DNA of 64,000 nucleotides from Prinia subflava. Lineage: Eukaryota > Chordata > Aves > Passeriformes > Cisticolidae. This document shows, piece after piece, positions 61,725-64,000 of this stretch (within the stretch, counting starts at the first letter, position 1; every line of letters begins with the position of its first letter). The DNA is taken from positions 43,966,767 through 44,030,766 of the forward strand of contig NC_086251.1 of assembly GCF_021018805.1 (NCBI RefSeq). The letters are read 5' to 3'. Below the pieces are notes generated by a model, which was given only the letters and a program-made list of their open reading frames with translations, did not search any database and had not been told where the DNA came from. The position numbers were made by a program, and so were the translations under genes.

Positions 61725-64000
61725 TCACAGACTTTAGTTCTATTTCCTCATTTAAAATCTGAGTTTTCTGAGAAATTTGTCACTTTTCAAAGTTAATTTC
61801 TCATTGTTTTATAACAAAATTGCATTATGAAATGCATTTCTACTTTGGTGTGAACACTAAGATTAAGCATTTTGCTTATTCAGCAACAAAAATCTCCTAC
61901 TAGACCTTAAATTTGGATTATTTTCCTGGGAACACAGCTATCATGATAGTCTCACTCATTTGACTGGAAGACTCAATGGCAAATGCAAAGGCATACATAT
62001 TACAGCATGGATAACAGCATGTCATAGCTCAAAAGTCTATTAATTTCACACACATATTGCCTGTTACCAAATATCTCTTTCAGAAAAAGAAATACGTAGG
62101 AGTTCCCCACACTGAAATAAAACTTCTCTTAAGTGAAATCATTTGCAGAGGGAAACTAATGCTAACATCTATAAAGACTTTGCAGTAAAATAAATATTTT
62201 TCTGGAGGGCACCTTATTTAGATAAGCTGGAGGCCAGGGAGAGAAAAAACAAAGTAAAGAATTAAATTGTGAGTGAATAGAGAGCAGCAAAAGAAAGGCT
62301 GTTTAAATGCATGCTATAGCACCTTTTTTTCCTCTTCAGTAATGTGAATGGTTTGTCATATGTGCCTGGGGAATATCTTTCTCTTTCTCTACTGTTAATT
62401 ACTGCATTAATACACTTAAAATGTTTCATGGCGAGGGAGGATGGCGAAGCTGCTTGAGATTATTTTCAAGCAGATTTTTTAATTCAGATGCTCCATTCTT
62501 TTCTAAGTTCCATCTTCCCTGCTCATGTTTCCTCTCCTCAATGTGTACCTTTGCTGAGCATGCAAAAGGCAGAGAAACTGTAGATTTATAGCACACTTAA
62601 TTCTCAAGCAAGCGGGGATCGATATTCAGGACACAAGGTCTGCCCTGATAACTGTAAACCTTCCATCTATCACTGGATACCTCAGGGAAACTCACAAATC
62701 ACAAAGCACTTGGTAATCCCCTCCTGGGTTCCTCTTGATTCCTTGTTTAAGCTTAGCTGAGTACTCAGTGGCTCTTCCATTGCTGGTCTACATCTTAGGA
62801 TTTAATGAGAAACCAGGAGAATCAAAGGACAAAGGAGACTTTGTCTTCCTTCAGTGAGTCTGGCAACACTTCAGCAGGCTTTGAGAAGGCTCAGCGGTTG
62901 GTTTCTTGCATGTAGCTCTTCACAGAAAGCCAACACTTTCAGCCTAGGGTCAAAATGGTTAGTATGCGCTAATGATCCAGGAAGTGGATTAATATGTCCA
63001 AAATGTATTTTTGTCCCAATGGTGAATTCCCAGTATGGTCCAGCAGCTGAAGTTGAAGTCTGAAGTTGCTGAAACTTCAGACTGTAGCTGCCCAGCTGAG
63101 GGCAGCCTTGGGAGATGGAAGGAAAGCTGGCTGCTCTAAGTGCAATGGTGGTGCAAAAGATCTTCCAAAGGAGGGAATGAGATCCATGAAGAAGGCTACA
63201 AAAAGTATTTGAAAACATTAATTGATGTCTTGTCCTTGGCCTTGGGATAAACCTCAAAACATTCATGGAGCTGCACTGAGCAGTAGTTAATTAAGTTAAA
63301 GGGAGACAGAAGCTAAGTGTGGTAACAAGGCAGGGAGGGGCAGTAGCATTGCCAGCCTGGCCCAGACCCACAATACAGCAATGGGCAAGGATGGAACACC
63401 CCTTGGGATGGAAGCCAGTGTACAAACAGTACAGTAAAGCCCCAGAAAGTCCTTAATGAAGAGCCAGATGAGAAGTCAAGCAGAAACCCAAGCTTGTAGG
63501 GTTTCTCTCAACATCTTTCCAGCTCCACTTCACCTGAAGCTCTAGATTAGTCTTTAATCTGACTTCCTAGAGATGGAAGATGCTAGCAGAAAATATTTTT
63601 GCTGCCTAGAAGCCCCTTTGCATGCCCATACCACCTGGAATTCTAGTCTTTTTCCCTCTCCTAACCTTCAAACCTTACCTAAAATTTAGATCTGGACTAA
63701 GATTTAAATCATAAGACAAACTATGACCCAGAAGAGTTTGTTAAGGACAATTCCTGATGCAATCTAGTCCTGACTTTGGCAACTGCCTTGCAATCGCATT
63801 ACATCTGTAACTTCTGTCTTTATATTGCTACTAATGTTAATGCTAACCCAAAGACTTCAGGGGAGCTGAAGCTTAATCCAAAACCTGCTTCCATAAACTA
63901 GAGGAAGGAGTCAGAGAGAATTCTTGGTAGAACTCACCCTTCTTCTGGCATCCTTTTTTCAGTCTCACTATATCTGGAGCCCTAGGCTTTATCTCTCTCT
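61725..64000. other. Gene-free sequence with a candidate regulatory block and a strong inverted repeat
   Basis: No gene is supported. About 62170-62680 is complex, with TAATTA/ATTAAT motifs and a small CG-containing core (CATGGCGAGGGAGGATGGCG), and is a possible conserved element. An 11-bp perfect inverted repeat with a 5-nt loop lies at 63057-63083. A 131-codon minus frame (62871-63266) overlaps that repeat and has no recognisable motif. Confidence 0.5.
63057..63083. repeat. Perfect 11-bp inverted repeat, 5-nt loop
   Basis: AGTCTGAAGTT, then GCTGA, then AACTTCAGACT. Outer bases CAGCT (63044-63048) and AGCTG (63086-63090) can extend the stem with internal bulges. It could fold as RNA if transcribed or act as a palindromic protein-binding site; neither is shown. 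Confidence 0.85.

Overview
The window reads as non-coding nuclear DNA from a bird. The evidence is several CR1 (chicken repeat 1) LINE copies carrying the avian-type reverse transcriptase and the ATTCTATG-like 3' terminal octamer repeat instead of a poly(A) tail, LTRs of types common in bird genomes, and one weak amniote-type MIR relic. The number of solo LTRs would fit a passerine, but that is an inference. The DNA is AT-rich, with no operons, ribosome binding sites, tRNA or rRNA genes, CRISPR arrays or phage genes. No protein-coding gene is recognised. The open frames are short, scattered and without family signatures, or lie inside CR1 and simple repeats. The window is best read as a gene desert or the inside of a very large intron.

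Layout. 1-8 kb: unannotated AT-rich DNA with a somewhat GC-richer patch at 5.7-6.5 kb and an AAT-rich tract at 7.3-7.5 kb. 8.03-8.33 kb: a compact CpG island, the only one seen, followed by 570 bp that looks like a conserved regulatory element. 9-16 kb: no recognised element except T-rich repeats. 16.15-18.3 kb: a long 5'-truncated CR1 split by a solo LTR. 18.3-31.7 kb: featureless. 31.67-31.91 kb: a 239-bp (AAAG)n microsatellite. 32-39 kb: featureless apart from candidate regulatory blocks. 39.06-39.38 kb: a clean solo LTR with a 6-bp target duplication. 42.2-43.4 kb: an LTR followed by a CR1 3' end. 47.17 kb: a 49-nt poly(T). 50.57-51.0 kb: another solo LTR. 52.6-52.84 kb: MIR relic. 57.06 kb: a 24-nt poly(G). 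57.2-59.13 kb: three CR1 pieces in both orientations beside about 760 bp of unidentified sequence. 60.8-61.7 kb: a large LTR. 61.7-64 kb: unannotated, with one candidate regulatory block and a strong inverted repeat.

The genes do not 'work together' here, because none is supported. The window records repeated retrotransposition, including an LTR that landed inside an older CR1, on a background that may hold distal regulatory elements and possibly exons of a transcript whose other exons lie outside. I see no new enzymatic or defence system. The items most worth testing are the CpG island, a few well-formed splice-bounded segments, and the unidentified sequence at 57.2-58.0 kb.
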